A DNA stretch of 26,376 bases from CBDCBA01 sp965214125 (GCA_965214125.1 CBDCBA010000029.1:1-26376), one strand, 5' to 3'; shown: positions 15,419 to 23,631, numbered from the stretch's first letter. Notes: generated by a model from the sequence alone, not told the origin. Numbers and translations: made by a program.

Positions 15419-16299
15419 AACCGCGTCAAATAACCCACGTCATCTTCGTCCTAGGAACGGGGCATTGCGGGTCAACAATGCTCGATCTGATGCTCGGAAG
15501 GTGTGACTCGGCACGAAGTCTTGGAGAGCTTCGGAGCTTCGACCGTTCATCGCCTAACCAGCCTTGGTATCACGCTGCAGCGGAACCGATTCACGAGGCA
15601 TTGTCCTTCAGGCGTAACCGCGTCAGGAGTTGGTTGATCCACCGGCTTCCAAAGATCCCATGTGGTAGAAGCCACCTCGAGATGTACGATGCCATCGCGA
15701 GGATCGGCGGGTGCGACACACTCATTGACAGCTCGAAACAGATAATGTGGATCAGGCGTGGTATCAAGCATCTTCAGTCGGGAGGCGTTCGGTGCTCTCT
15801 AATACATCTTCTGCGTAATCCTGTTGCCGTTTCCGCCTCCTACTTCAGGAAGTACTCTCGGGAGCGGTCAATTCTTGAAGTGGGGCATGACGTGGCAAAG
15901 CGGTTTGAAGAGAACGACCATTTCTTTCACTCCGTCGACGTACACCACAAACATGTGGTGGTTTATGAGGCGCTTTGCCAAGCTCCAGAGAGTGTCATCC
16001 ATAGCCTTTGCAAGGCTATCTCACTTCCCTACGACGAAGAGATGACACACTTTTGGGCGTCGCAGGACCAAATTGCAGGCGGCAATGCCGGCACAAGAAG
16101 TCTAGCTGAGAGTTCAGGCAGCAGTTCGTTGCGAGGAGATCAATCCTACTATAGTAATCATGGACAGCGCATTAGAGAGGATCGGAGATGGAATGACGAT
16201 CTTTCCGAATCTGATCAACATGATTTGCGGAAACTAATGTTCGCAAGTGCTTCGGCGAGTGCTGCTGCGATGGCCGCTCGCGAGGCCACCATATCATGA
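15415..16299 (+). CDS. PAPS-dependent sulfotransferase family protein
   Basis: A 294-residue protein. The 5'-phosphosulfate loop is LGTGHCGSTMLDLML at 13-27. A central DSSK lies at 105-108, and the 3'-phosphate motif LLRNPVAVSASYFRKYSRE is at 132-150. This layout is typical of bacterial carbohydrate sulfotransferases, which move sulfate from PAPS to a sugar hydroxyl. It sits between two GT4 genes with ATGA overlaps on both sides, so the exported glycan may be sulfated. GC content is visibly lower than in its neighbours, suggesting later acquisition. No PAPS-synthesis genes lie in the window. Confidence 0.82.
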   Translation: MKPRQITHVIFVLGTGHCGSTMLDLMLGRCDSARSLGELRSFDRSSPNQPWYHAAAEPIHEALSFRRNRVRSWLIHRLPKIPCGRSHLEMYDAIARIGGCDTLIDSSKQIMWIRRGIKHLQSGGVRCSLIHLLRNPVAVSASYFRKYSRERSILEVGHDVAKRFEENDHFFHSVDVHHKHVVVYEALCQAPESVIHSLCKAISLPYDEEMTHFWASQDQIAGGNAGTRSLAESSGSSSLRGDQSYYSNHGQRIREDRRWNDDLSESDQHDLRKLMFASASASAAAMAAREATIS

Positions 16300-17471
16300 G
16301 ACGAATGAAGGGCGAAGCTAGGCTCGAAATCCATCGCGTCGTTCACCTGATTAAGGGCGTCGGCCGCGGGGGAGCCGAGATGCTCCTGCCGGCCGGGCTG
16401 CGCGTCGGGGGCCAGGGCTTCGAGTACGCCTACGGCTACTTCCTGCCGTGGAAGGATGCGCTGGTGGACGACCTGCGGTCGCTCGACGCGCCCGTCACCT
16501 GCTTCGGCGGGCGGTCGAACGCGGCGATTCTGCTGAAGGCGCGGCGGGTGGCGAAGGAACTGACGCGGTGGCGGGCGGACGTGTTGCACTGCCACCTGCC
16601 GGTGGCGGGCATTGTCGGGCGGATCGCGGGGCGGATGGCGGGGGTTCCTGTTGTGTATACCGAGCACAACAAGATGGAGCGCTACCACGGCCTCACGCGG
16701 CGGGCGAACCTGCTCACGTGGCGGTGGCAGCAGCATGCGATCGCCGTCTCCGAGAGCGTGGCGGAGTCGATCCGGGGGCATGTGTCGTCAGGCGTTGCAA
16801 CCAAGGTGCCGTTGACGACGGTGGAGAACGGGGTTGATACGGAGCAGTTCGATCCGGCGCCGGGGGGTGGGGCGGATGGGGCGGCGGTCCGGCAACAGTT
16901 CGGCATTCCGGCCGATGCGCCCGTGGTGGGCACGGTGGCGGTCTTTCGGGTGCAGAAGCGGCTCGATCACTGGCTGCAGGCGGCGGCGCGGGTGGTGCGG
17001 TCGGTGCCAGAGGCGCATTTCCTGCTCGTGGGCGATGGGCCGCTGCGGGCGGACGTGGAGCGGTGGATCGAGGCGGAGGGGTTGGGGGGACGCGTGCATC
17101 TGGCGGGGTTGCAGACGGAGGTGCGGCCGTACCTAGCGGCGATGGACGCCTACCTCATGTCGTCGCAGTTCGAGGGGCTGCCGATCGCCCTGCTGGAGGC
17201 GATGGCGATGGCCCGTCCCGTCGTCGCGACCGCGGTCGGGGGCATTCCGGAGGTCATCGCGAATGGACAGAACGGCCTGCTCGTGCCGGCCGGTGATCCG
17301 ATGGCGCTCGGCGATGCAGTCGTCCGGGTGTTGGGCGACGCGGCGATGCGTCAGTCGTTCGCCGAGGCGGCCCGCGCCACGGTCTGCGAGCGGTTCTCCA
17401 TCGCCCGGATGCAGCGGCAGCTTGAAGACATCTACCGCCAGGTCATCGCGGAGCATCGGGGGAAGACGTAA
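16296..17471 (+). CDS. GT4 (group 1) glycosyltransferase
   Basis: A 391-residue GT-B fold enzyme. The N-terminal loop is VVHLIKGVGRGGAEMLL (15-31). HCHLPVAGIVGRIAG (98-112) and VPVVYTEHN (117-125) are typical of group-1 enzymes. VGTVAVFRVQKRLDHWLQAA (211-230) begins the nucleotide-sugar domain, with E-x7-E at E293-E301 in FEGLPIALLEAMAMARPVVA. The start overlaps the sulfotransferase stop, and its TAA overlaps the ATG of the next gene (TAATG). Codon use is strongly GC-rich, unlike the sulfotransferase just before it. Confidence 0.92.
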   Translation: MRRMKGEARLEIHRVVHLIKGVGRGGAEMLLPAGLRVGGQGFEYAYGYFLPWKDALVDDLRSLDAPVTCFGGRSNAAILLKARRVAKELTRWRADVLHCHLPVAGIVGRIAGRMAGVPVVYTEHNKMERYHGLTRRANLLTWRWQQHAIAVSESVAESIRGHVSSGVATKVPLTTVENGVDTEQFDPAPGGGADGAAVRQQFGIPADAPVVGTVAVFRVQKRLDHWLQAAARVVRSVPEAHFLLVGDGPLRADVERWIEAEGLGGRVHLAGLQTEVRPYLAAMDAYLMSSQFEGLPIALLEAMAMARPVVATAVGGIPEVIANGQNGLLVPAGDPMALGDAVVRVLGDAAMRQSFAEAARATVCERFSIARMQRQLEDIYRQVIAEHRGKT

Positions 17472-18489
17472 TGAGCGACGGCGTAGTAATTCACCCGGCG
17501 ACCGACGCCGATCTCCCGGCGATCCTCGCGCTGATGGCGACGAGTCTCGGCGAGGGAACGCTCGCCCGCAGCGAAGCGGTGTGGCGGTGGAAGCACGTGG
17601 AAAACCGCTTCGGCCGCTCGCCGGTGCTGGTGGCGACGGACGGGGATCAGATCGTCGGGCTGCGGGCGTTCATGCGGTGGACGTGGCGAGCGGGCGATCG
17701 GGATGTGCCGGCGGTGCGGGCGGTCGATACGGCGACGCATCCGGAGTATCAGGGCCGCGGCATCTTTCAAACGGCTGACGCTGCGGTTGCTGGACGATCT
17801 GGCGGAGGACGATTCTGCTGCCTTTGTGTTCAACACGCCCAACAGCAAGAGCAAGCCGGGTTACCTGAAGATGGGGTGGCGCGAGGTCGCCCGGTTCCCG
17901 GTGGCGATTCGGCCGAAGCGGCCGGTGCGGATGCTTAGGGCAGCATGGCGTATGGGTCATTTGCCGGATGGTGGGCCGGGGCCCGCCCTACAAGCGTCGG
18001 ACTCGCCGGGGCTGGCGGCGGAAAATCTCGCCGCCGTGTTGAATCTCGTTCCGTCGCCCCCCCGCCGCCTGCACACGCGGCGGACGCTGGCGTACCTCCG
18101 GTGGCGCTACGCCGACATCCCCGGCCCTTCCGTACGCGATTGATGCGGAGACACAGGGAGAAGCGGGCGCGGTGGTGGTCAGTCGGCTGAACCGGATGCG
18201 GGGGCTGGACGAACTGCGCATCTGCGAGCTGCTGCACACACCGGATGTCGAGGGACGGCGGATGGCGAAGCGGCTGCTGCGAGATCGGCTACGCCGGCAG
18301 CCGCACGATTTCGCGTCGCTCATGCCGATGCCGGGTGACGGATGGGCGGCATTGCGGCGCGGGTTCATGACAGTGCCGCGCAGCGGGCTGACGCTGACGG
18401 CGCGGCCGATCGGGGAGAAGGCGATCGTGCCCGATCCGCTGCAAGCGGAGAGTTGGGCACTCTCGACGGGGGATGTAGAGTTGTTTTAG
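17471..18489 (+). pseudogene. GNAT-family acyltransferase, interrupted by two one-base shifts
   Basis: Frame one (17471-about 17767) reads VIHPATDADLPAILALMATS, then RAVDTATHPEYQGRGIF, the acetyl-CoA binding strand-loop. One base (C at about 17768) must be skipped to continue with KRLTLRLLDDLAEDD and FVFNTPNSKSKPGYLKMGW. A second skip at about 18132 links RWRYADIPGPS to YAIDAETQGEAGAVVVSRL, and the protein then runs to TAG at 18487. The joined product is about 338 residues and looks complete, which fits base-call error or very recent mutation. The C-terminal half holds a REP-like arm (17970-17991). Such GNAT proteins are frequent in exopolysaccharide loci, where they may acylate a sugar; the substrate is unknown. 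Confidence 0.78.
17970..17991. repeat. Single REP-like arm (family C) inside the GNAT gene
   Basis: GGTGGGCC-GGGG-CCCGCCCTAC matches the right arm of the repeat at 18497-18558 (GGTGGGCCAGGGCCCACCCTAC at 18536-18557) at 20 of 22 positions. It is read as Gly-Gly-Pro-Gly-Pro-Ala-Leu in the GNAT protein, in a poorly conserved linker. Confidence 0.5.
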
Positions 18490-18496
18490 GGTCGCC

Positions 18497-18558
18497 CGTA
18501 GGGTGGGTTTCAAGCCACCATCCAGTCGAACCAGCGGTGGGCCAGGGCCCACCCTACG
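18497..18558. repeat. REPIN-like double palindrome (family C)
   Basis: CGTAGGGTGGG (18497-18507) is inverted as CCCACCCTACG (18548-18558). The inner parts repeat the theme: GGTGG...CCACC on the left, and GGTGGGCC-AG-GGCCCACC on the right, a perfect 8-bp palindrome. It lies 7 bp after the stop of the GNAT gene and ends 2 bp before the ATG of the next gene, so it also occupies the position of a ribosome-binding site. Confidence 0.65.
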
Positions 18559-18560
18559 AC

Positions 18561-19896
18561 ATGAGCGAGTGGATCGGACTCATCATCGCCTGCGCCATAG
18601 TCGCCGCCGTGGGCGTGGCGGCGAACTCGCGCGGGTTGGCCAAGCCGATCCTGACGCTGTTGCTGGCGGCGCTGGCGCTGCGGATTCTTGGAGGTATCGC
18701 GCGGTACGAAGTGCTGGCGCAGGTGTATGGCGGCGTCGGGGACGCGAACACCTATTTCCGGCGCGGGCTGGTCGCCGCGGGCGACTTTTGGCAACTCGAA
18801 CTTCTCGCCGATCACCAACTCTGACCTTTGGCGAAACTCAAGTCGCTGGTGGGGCACGACGTTCATCGACTGGCCGACGGCCCTCGTGCTGATGGTCGTC
18901 GGCGAGAGCATGCGCGGCGGGTTCGTCGTCTTCTCGCTGCTGAGCTTCGCAGGACTCGCTGCATTCGCGGCGGCGTTCGCGCGGAGCTTTCCGCACATGC
19001 CGGCCGAGCGGTACGCGCGGTGGGTGTGGCTCTTCCCCTCGCTCTGGTTCTGGCCGAGCAGCATTGGGAAGGACGCGCTGATCCTCTGCGGGTTGGGGGT
19101 CTTCGCCCTTGGCTTTGTCGGCCGGCGTAGCAGGCTGCATCCCGACCGCGCGTCGAGCGTCAATTGGCCGCTAATGGTGCTGGGCGGCGCGCTCGTCTTC
19201 TGCGTCCGCCCGCAGGTGGCGGCCGTCGTGATCGCGAGCGCGGTCGGGTCGATCTGGCTCGGCACGCTCGGCGGCACACGGCGGACGAAGTGGGTCGAGG
19301 CAATTGCCGTGCTCGGCGTTGGGCTCGTGGGGCTGTATCTCGCACTTGGGCAGATCGGCATCAGCGGCTTCGACGCCGAGGGCGTGGGGGAATATCTCGA
19401 TGAAAACGCCAATCGCGGCGACTACGGCGGTAGCGGGTTCGACAGCGGCGTGGAAGGTGGCGGCGGGCTGCTGAACATGCCGATCGCGTTCTTCAACATC
19501 CTCTTCCGCCCGCTGCCGTGGGAGGCGCACAACATTCCCGCCCTCATCAGCGCGCTGGAGATCTGGGGCTTCTGGGCGCTTGCGTGGGTGCAGCGAAGGA
19601 AGGTGATGGCGGCGATCCGCGGCTGCCTGAAGGATCGGCTGCTGCGGTTCGCGGTCATCTTTGTTCCGCTTTACGCGACGCTGCTGGGGCTGCTCATCGC
19701 CAACGCCGGTATCATCGCGCGGCAGCGCATCTTCCTGTTTCCGCTGCTGTTCGTCTTCTTCGAGGCCGTGCCGGCGACGGCGACGATCTCGCGATCAATT
19801 CGCGCAGCACCGACACGAACGGCCTCCACCCCACCACCGCGGGTGCGTCGCCCGGCGCGGCGACCGCGGCCGCGGATTGCGGAGGTGGCGAAGTAG
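18561..19896 (+). pseudogene. Polytopic membrane protein, possible glycan polymerase or GT-C enzyme, one frameshift
   Basis: From ATG 18561 the frame reads SEWIGLIIACAIVAAVGVAA and DANTYFRRGLVAAGDF. It shifts at a TTTT run (18786-18789); dropping one T gives GNSNFSPITNSDLW and continues to TAG at 19894. The joined protein has about 445 residues with around ten hydrophobic segments, a loop acidic motif GDANTYF, WPSSIGKDALILCGLG, and HNIPALISALEIWGF with FRPLPWEAHN before it. Polytopic proteins of this kind in polysaccharide loci are often Wzy-type polymerases or GT-C transferases; I cannot choose between them. The last about 40 residues become Arg/Pro-rich and overlap the deacetylase start (TAGTG), so a further change near the end is possible. 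Confidence 0.7.
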
Positions 19897-20894
19897 TGCC
19901 GGGGGCGCTCGTCATTTCGCTCGACTTCGAACTCCACTGGGGCGTGCGCGACAAGCACGCACCGGACGGGCCGTACCGCGCGAACCTGCTTGCGGCGCGG
20001 AAGGCGGTCACGCGCACGCTCGAGTTGTTCGAGCGATACGAAGTTGCCGCGACGTGGGCGACGGTCGGCATGCTCTTCGCCGAAACGCTCGAAGAGTTCG
20101 AAAACGCCCTGCCAAGCGTGCGGCCGATTTACGCGAACGCGGCGCTCGACCCATACGGTGAGGCGGTCGGCGACGACGAGGCAAGCGACCCGATCCACCT
20201 CGCCGGCAGTCTTGTCGAGCGGATCCAACGGACGCCGCGGCAGGAGGTGGCGACGCACACGTTCAGCCACTTCTACTGCCTTGAAGCCGGCGCGACGGCC
20301 GGGGCATTCGAGGCCGATCTCGCCGCGGCGCGGACGGTCGCGACGGCGCGGGGCGTTGAGCTGCGGTCGATCGTCTTCCCACGCAACCAGCACCGGCCGG
20401 AGTACGAGCAAGTCCTGCTCGACAGCGGCATCACGAGCTTCCGCGGCAACCCGCCGACGTGGACGTGGGGAGAATCCGCCGACGAATCCGTTCGCTCACC
20501 TGCAAAGCGGGCGGGACGATTGGCGGACGCATACCTGCCGATCACCGGCCACGGCACGTTCGGCTGGGGCGACATCCTTCAGCCAAACGGCCTGGCGAAC
20601 GTGCGGGCAAGCCTGCCGCTTCGGCCGTGGAGCCGACGACTGCGGGCTCTCGAACCACTGCGCCGCCGTCGAATCCGCAGTGCCCTGAGGTTCGCGGCGA
20701 GGCACGATCGGCTGTTCCACCTCTGGTGGCACCCGCACAACTTCGGCGGCGACGTCGAGCGGAATCTGGCCGTGCTTGAGGCGATTCTTCGGGACGTAGC
20801 CGAGCTGCGCGATCGAAACGGCTTGGCCTCCATGACAATGGCCGGCGTCGCGGACGAGGCGAAGCGCCGCCCTACTCCCCCGCGATCAGGCTGA
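19896..20894 (+). CDS. Polysaccharide deacetylase family (NodB-like) protein
   Basis: About 332 residues from a GTG that overlaps the previous stop. It opens with the NodB-type strand ALVISLDFELHWGVRDK (4-20), where D10/E12 stand for the catalytic/metal acid. A metal-binding TFSH motif (VATHTFSHFYCL) is found near residue 118. GITSFRGNPPTWTW and FHLWWHPHNFGG supply the later histidine motif. Members remove N- or O-acyl groups from glycans with a divalent metal. With no signal peptide it may act in the cytoplasm or be a related carbohydrate esterase. It is the last plus-strand gene of the cluster and its 3' end overlaps the convergent hydrolase gene by 23 bp. Confidence 0.83.
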   Translation: MPGALVISLDFELHWGVRDKHAPDGPYRANLLAARKAVTRTLELFERYEVAATWATVGMLFAETLEEFENALPSVRPIYANAALDPYGEAVGDDEASDPIHLAGSLVERIQRTPRQEVATHTFSHFYCLEAGATAGAFEADLAAARTVATARGVELRSIVFPRNQHRPEYEQVLLDSGITSFRGNPPTWTWGESADESVRSPAKRAGRLADAYLPITGHGTFGWGDILQPNGLANVRASLPLRPWSRRLRALEPLRRRRIRSALRFAARHDRLFHLWWHPHNFGGDVERNLAVLEAILRDVAELRDRNGLASMTMAGVADEAKRRPTPPRSG

Positions 20895-22455
20895 CCGAGT
20901 AGGCCGGGAACGTCTGCTCGGCCGCGAGCGGCGCAGTGGTGCGGGCCACAATGTCAGGGCGGGTGACGAAGGTATGCGGGGCGGCGGAGAGGGTTGTCAC
21001 CGTGCCGGCCAGGTTGAGGGCGGAGAGGTCGAGCGAGACGGGCGTCGGCGAGAGGTTGACGATCAGGGCGGTCGGGAGGTGCGACCCGTCGCTGCTGGAA
21101 AAGCGCCAGGCGAAGGCGGCGGGGTAGGCGTTGCCGGCCTCGTCGGCGATCGTGGGGACGCCGGGCAAATCGAGCGCGGTCACCGTGTCGCGGCCGTGCA
21201 TGGCGCGGCCGAACAGGCCCATCACCAGGCCGGCGGCGGTGGGGTCCCAGCGGCGGGTCGCGGGCAGGCCGTTTGCGGCGTCGAGGGCGAGGGTCTGAAG
21301 GTCGTCGTCGCTCCACAGCGCGGGGAACAGGTTGCCGCCGATCAGGTTGTGAAAGTCCACGAGCTGCACGCGGCCGTCGGCGAGGAAGGCGTCGAGGTAG
21401 GCGGCGATGAACAGGCCGTGCGCCCAGGTGTTGCGCACGGCGCCGGTGTCGTCGGCGAGGTTGAACTCCGTCAGCCAGATCGGCGTGTCGGGCGGCAACT
21501 CCTGGGTTTGGGTGAACTTGTCCCACGCGGCGTACGGCCGGCTGAGCATGTGGGCGACGCCCGCCTCGGTTGCCAGCAGGCTGTAGACGGCCCTCTGCCA
21601 CGGGGGCGGGGCGATGCGGTCGTTGCCGGTTTTGTTGTCGAGGTCCTCCAGGTCGTTGCCCTCGACGATGCCGTCGAGGTCGTGGCCGACGTACTTGTGG
21701 ACGGTGACGGCGTCGATGAGATTCGGGGCGAGCAGTGGCGCGACCCTCGCGTTCCACTCGCGGCGGCGCGGGCTGTGGCGGGGCTCCCCCCCGCTGCTGC
21801 CGACAGCGGCGACGAGGGCGTCGGGGAACTCGGCCTTGATCGCCCTAGCCCACTCGTTGGCGGCCGTCGCGTAAGCCTCGGGCGTGGGAAACTTGTCGGT
21901 TACGTAGCGGTCGGCGCCTGGGCCGAAGTAAAGCTCGTTGCCGAGCTCGACGTACGTCACCGGCAGTCCCAGGTTGCGGGCGTGCTTCAGGTGCTCGACC
22001 TGCTCGGCCGGCTCGTAGTGGACGACGTTGAGCATGTAGACCGGCTCGAAGCCGACGGCCTTGTGGCCTTGGGCGAGGTTCTCGAGCGTGTAGGTGCGCG
22101 GCGAATTGGCGAGGGAGCGGGTCCAGCCGATCGTGCGGTCGTAGTCGATCTCCCCCGGCCCAGGGTTGGCGCCGCCGTCGCGGAAGGTGCGGCCGGCGTC
22201 CCAGTCCCAGATGTTGCCGAGCGAGCCGGCGGGGTAGCGCAGGTTGCCGGGGCGCAGGTCCTTCGTCGCCTCGGCGAGGCCGGGCGTGGCCCACGGCTGG
22301 TCGAGCGCGGCGAGGTTGGCGTTGAAGCCGACGAAGTGCGGCAGGATCGTGTGGGAACGGCCGGGCGTCGCTTTCACCGCGCCGTCCTGCTCCTCGGCGG
22401 GCGGCGCCGCGGCGAACGCGAGGCCGGCGACGAGGGCGAGGGAGGCGAGCGACAT
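20872..22455 (-). CDS. Secreted GH51-like glycoside hydrolase (clan GH-A)
   Basis: A 527-residue protein. Residues 1-17 are a short hydrophobic export signal (SLASLALVAGLAFAAA) without a basic N-region. LRPGNLRYPAGSLGNIWDW (67-85) is typical of arabinofuranosidase-like barrels. The acid/base glutamate is E174 in VELGNELYF, and the likely nucleophile is E330 in WLTEFNL. After about residue 430 a beta-sandwich follows (LIVNLSPTPVSLDLSALNL). Related families (GH51, GH79 and others) cut arabinose, glucuronic acid or similar residues from polymers; the substrate is unknown. An in-frame TAG lies 12 nt upstream of the ATG, so the start is fixed. The spacing of a promoter suggests a leaderless mRNA. 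Confidence 0.8.
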   Translation of the reverse strand: MSLASLALVAGLAFAAAPPAEEQDGAVKATPGRSHTILPHFVGFNANLAALDQPWATPGLAEATKDLRPGNLRYPAGSLGNIWDWDAGRTFRDGGANPGPGEIDYDRTIGWTRSLANSPRTYTLENLAQGHKAVGFEPVYMLNVVHYEPAEQVEHLKHARNLGLPVTYVELGNELYFGPGADRYVTDKFPTPEAYATAANEWARAIKAEFPDALVAAVGSSGGEPRHSPRRREWNARVAPLLAPNLIDAVTVHKYVGHDLDGIVEGNDLEDLDNKTGNDRIAPPPWQRAVYSLLATEAGVAHMLSRPYAAWDKFTQTQELPPDTPIWLTEFNLADDTGAVRNTWAHGLFIAAYLDAFLADGRVQLVDFHNLIGGNLFPALWSDDDLQTLALDAANGLPATRRWDPTAAGLVMGLFGRAMHGRDTVTALDLPGVPTIADEAGNAYPAAFAWRFSSSDGSHLPTALIVNLSPTPVSLDLSALNLAGTVTTLSAAPHTFVTRPDIVARTTAPLAAEQTFPAYSVSLIAGE

Positions 22456-22461
22456 GCGGAC

Positions 22462-22491
22462 ACCCTACCGGCGGCCGATCTTTTGTGTCAA
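22462..22491 (-). promoter_or_regulatory. Sigma70-type promoter of the glycoside hydrolase, likely leaderless
   Basis: On the minus strand TTGACA (22491-22486) and TAGGGT (22467-22462) are 18 nt apart. The -10 ends 6 nt before the ATG (22455), so transcription would start at or next to the A of the ATG. TTGTGT-CA-ACACAA at 22483-22496 is a palindrome covering the -35 and could be an operator. The AGGG of the -10 could also serve as a weak Shine-Dalgarno, which would argue against this reading. Confidence 0.5.
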
Positions 22492-22540
22492 CACAACCGC
22501 AGCGGGCGAACGTGGAGACGTTCGCCCGCTGCGGTCGTGT
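22491..22540 (-). terminator. Strong stem-loop terminator after the prepilin-like gene
   Basis: ACCGCAGCGGGCGAACGT (22496-22513) pairs perfectly with 22518-22535 around a GGAG loop. Four more pairs extend it to 22491-22540 with one mismatch. It lies about 20 bp past the stop of the minus-strand gene. On the minus strand it is followed by TTGTGTTGAC, a poor U tract. It should insulate the hydrolase promoter just downstream. Confidence 0.75.
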
Positions 22541-22558
22541 TGGGTTGCCGGGGAGTTG

Positions 22559-23440
22559 CTAAGGCGTGGCGTCGCTGCCGCCGCCCTCGTAGCGGCGGGC
22601 GAAGGGCCAGGACTGGTTGGGCTGGCCGCCGCCCCAGAAGGGGGTCCACTGCGGGTCGCCGTTCTGCTCGACGGACTCGGCGGTGTAGCTGGGCACGTCT
22701 TCGGTCGCGACCGACTCGCCGTGGCCGTCGAGGAACAGGACGTTGGTTCCCTGCTTGAAGCTCGGGTGGGGCAGAATCGACACGTCCCACTGGGCGGCGG
22801 TGGAGACGCCGTCGATGTGCTCGCCGTCGGGCGTGAACCCTTCGGGCCAGACGGTGCGCCCCTTGTTCATGCCGTCGATGAGCAGCGCGATTGAGGCGCT
22901 GTTGTCGAAATTGACGAACTTCTTGTACTTCCAGTTGAAGGGGGTGCTCGCCGGCGAGAGGTAGTCGCCGTAGTCGGTGCCGCGCAGGTTCAGGTTCAGG
23001 GCATAGTGCGAGTCGGCGTGGTTCTCGAGCGGGTAGTTGCCGAGCATTTCGGGGCAGGAGAGGAACTCGTTGAAGTTCTTGTTCGCCGCCACGCCGCTCT
23101 GGTTCTCGTCCCCCTCGTTGATGTAGGGCCGCGTCTTGGCGGGCCAGCTCCCGTCGACGCTGGCGCCCCACTGGAACCAGGGGGCGCTGGAGAAGAAGCC
23201 GGGCAGGTTCTCGGGGATCACGATGCCCTCGTACTCGTTGGCGTACAGCTGGAACGCGAAGGCCGTCTGCCGCACCTGCGACAGGCAGACGAGCGTTTTG
23301 GCCGACGCGCGGGCGCGGCTGAGGCTGGGCAGCAGGATGCCAATCAGCAGCGCGATGATGCCGATGACGACGAGCAGCTCGACGAGCGTGAAGCCGCCAG
23401 GCCGGCGGGCGGTTGCGCGGCGGGAGAGTGGGTGGGTCAC
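22559..23440 (-). CDS. Prepilin-type N-terminal cleavage/methylation domain protein (pseudopilin-like)
   Basis: About 293 residues. The type IV prepilin leader ends at G16 before FTLVELLVVIGIIALLIGIL (17-36), with Glu at mature position 5. The helix is followed by a globular part ending in NVLFLDGHGESV, the H-X9-DG-like segment seen in the large planctomycete pseudopilin-like family (their role is mostly unknown; perhaps secretion or surface fibres). I start at GTG 23440 because GAGGAGGA (23452-23445) lies 4 nt upstream. An in-frame ATG at 23461 would place that sequence inside the gene. The promoter (23579-23552) and a strong stem-loop after the stop suggest a single-gene transcript. Confidence 0.85.
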   Translation of the reverse strand: MTHPLSRRATARRPGGFTLVELLVVIGIIALLIGILLPSLSRARASAKTLVCLSQVRQTAFAFQLYANEYEGIVIPENLPGFFSSAPWFQWGASVDGSWPAKTRPYINEGDENQSGVAANKNFNEFLSCPEMLGNYPLENHADSHYALNLNLRGTDYGDYLSPASTPFNWKYKKFVNFDNSASIALLIDGMNKGRTVWPEGFTPDGEHIDGVSTAAQWDVSILPHPSFKQGTNVLFLDGHGESVATEDVPSYTAESVEQNGDPQWTPFWGGGQPNQSWPFARRYEGGGSDATP

Positions 23441-23444
23441 GGGG

Positions 23445-23452
23445 TCCTCCTC
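23445..23452 (-). promoter_or_regulatory. Shine-Dalgarno GAGGAGGA deciding the GTG start
   Basis: On the minus strand GAGGAGGA is followed by CCCC and GTG (23440). It is the strongest ribosome-binding sequence in the window and favours GTG 23440 over ATG 23461. Confidence 0.6.
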
Positions 23453-23551
23453 AGGACGCAAAGTCGCCTTGCCTGCGAAGAGCGAACGCTCGTTGAGGGC
23501 GGGCAGGGCTTGGGGTTCCTCCGCTCACCCGCATCGGGTGCGCGAAGGGCC

Positions 23552-23579
23552 AATGTAGCACAGCGGGCTTCTGTGTCAA
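23552..23579 (-). promoter_or_regulatory. Sigma70-type promoter of the prepilin-like gene
   Basis: On the minus strand TTGACA (23579-23574) and TACATT (23557-23552) are 16 nt apart, in an AT-richer patch of an otherwise GC-rich region. The leader of about 100 nt contains two small hairpins (ACCCGatgCGGGT, GAGCGaaCGCTC). The TTGACACA core is shared with the hydrolase promoter. Confidence 0.6.
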
Positions 23580-23631
23580 TACTGAATTTTCGGCGGCGTG
23601 GCGACTGTGGGGGGAGGGAGCGGGCGCGGCA

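Noticed and set aside
17765..17771. Programmed +1 frameshift at TTT-C-AAA
   Set aside because: UUUC can slip by +1, but there is no slow or stop codon next to it, and other simple shifts occur in the same and the neighbouring gene; error or decay is simpler.
20974..22758. 594-codon plus-strand open frame opposite the hydrolase
   Set aside because: No recognisable domain and very biased composition; the minus frame has the signal peptide and catalytic motifs and a promoter.
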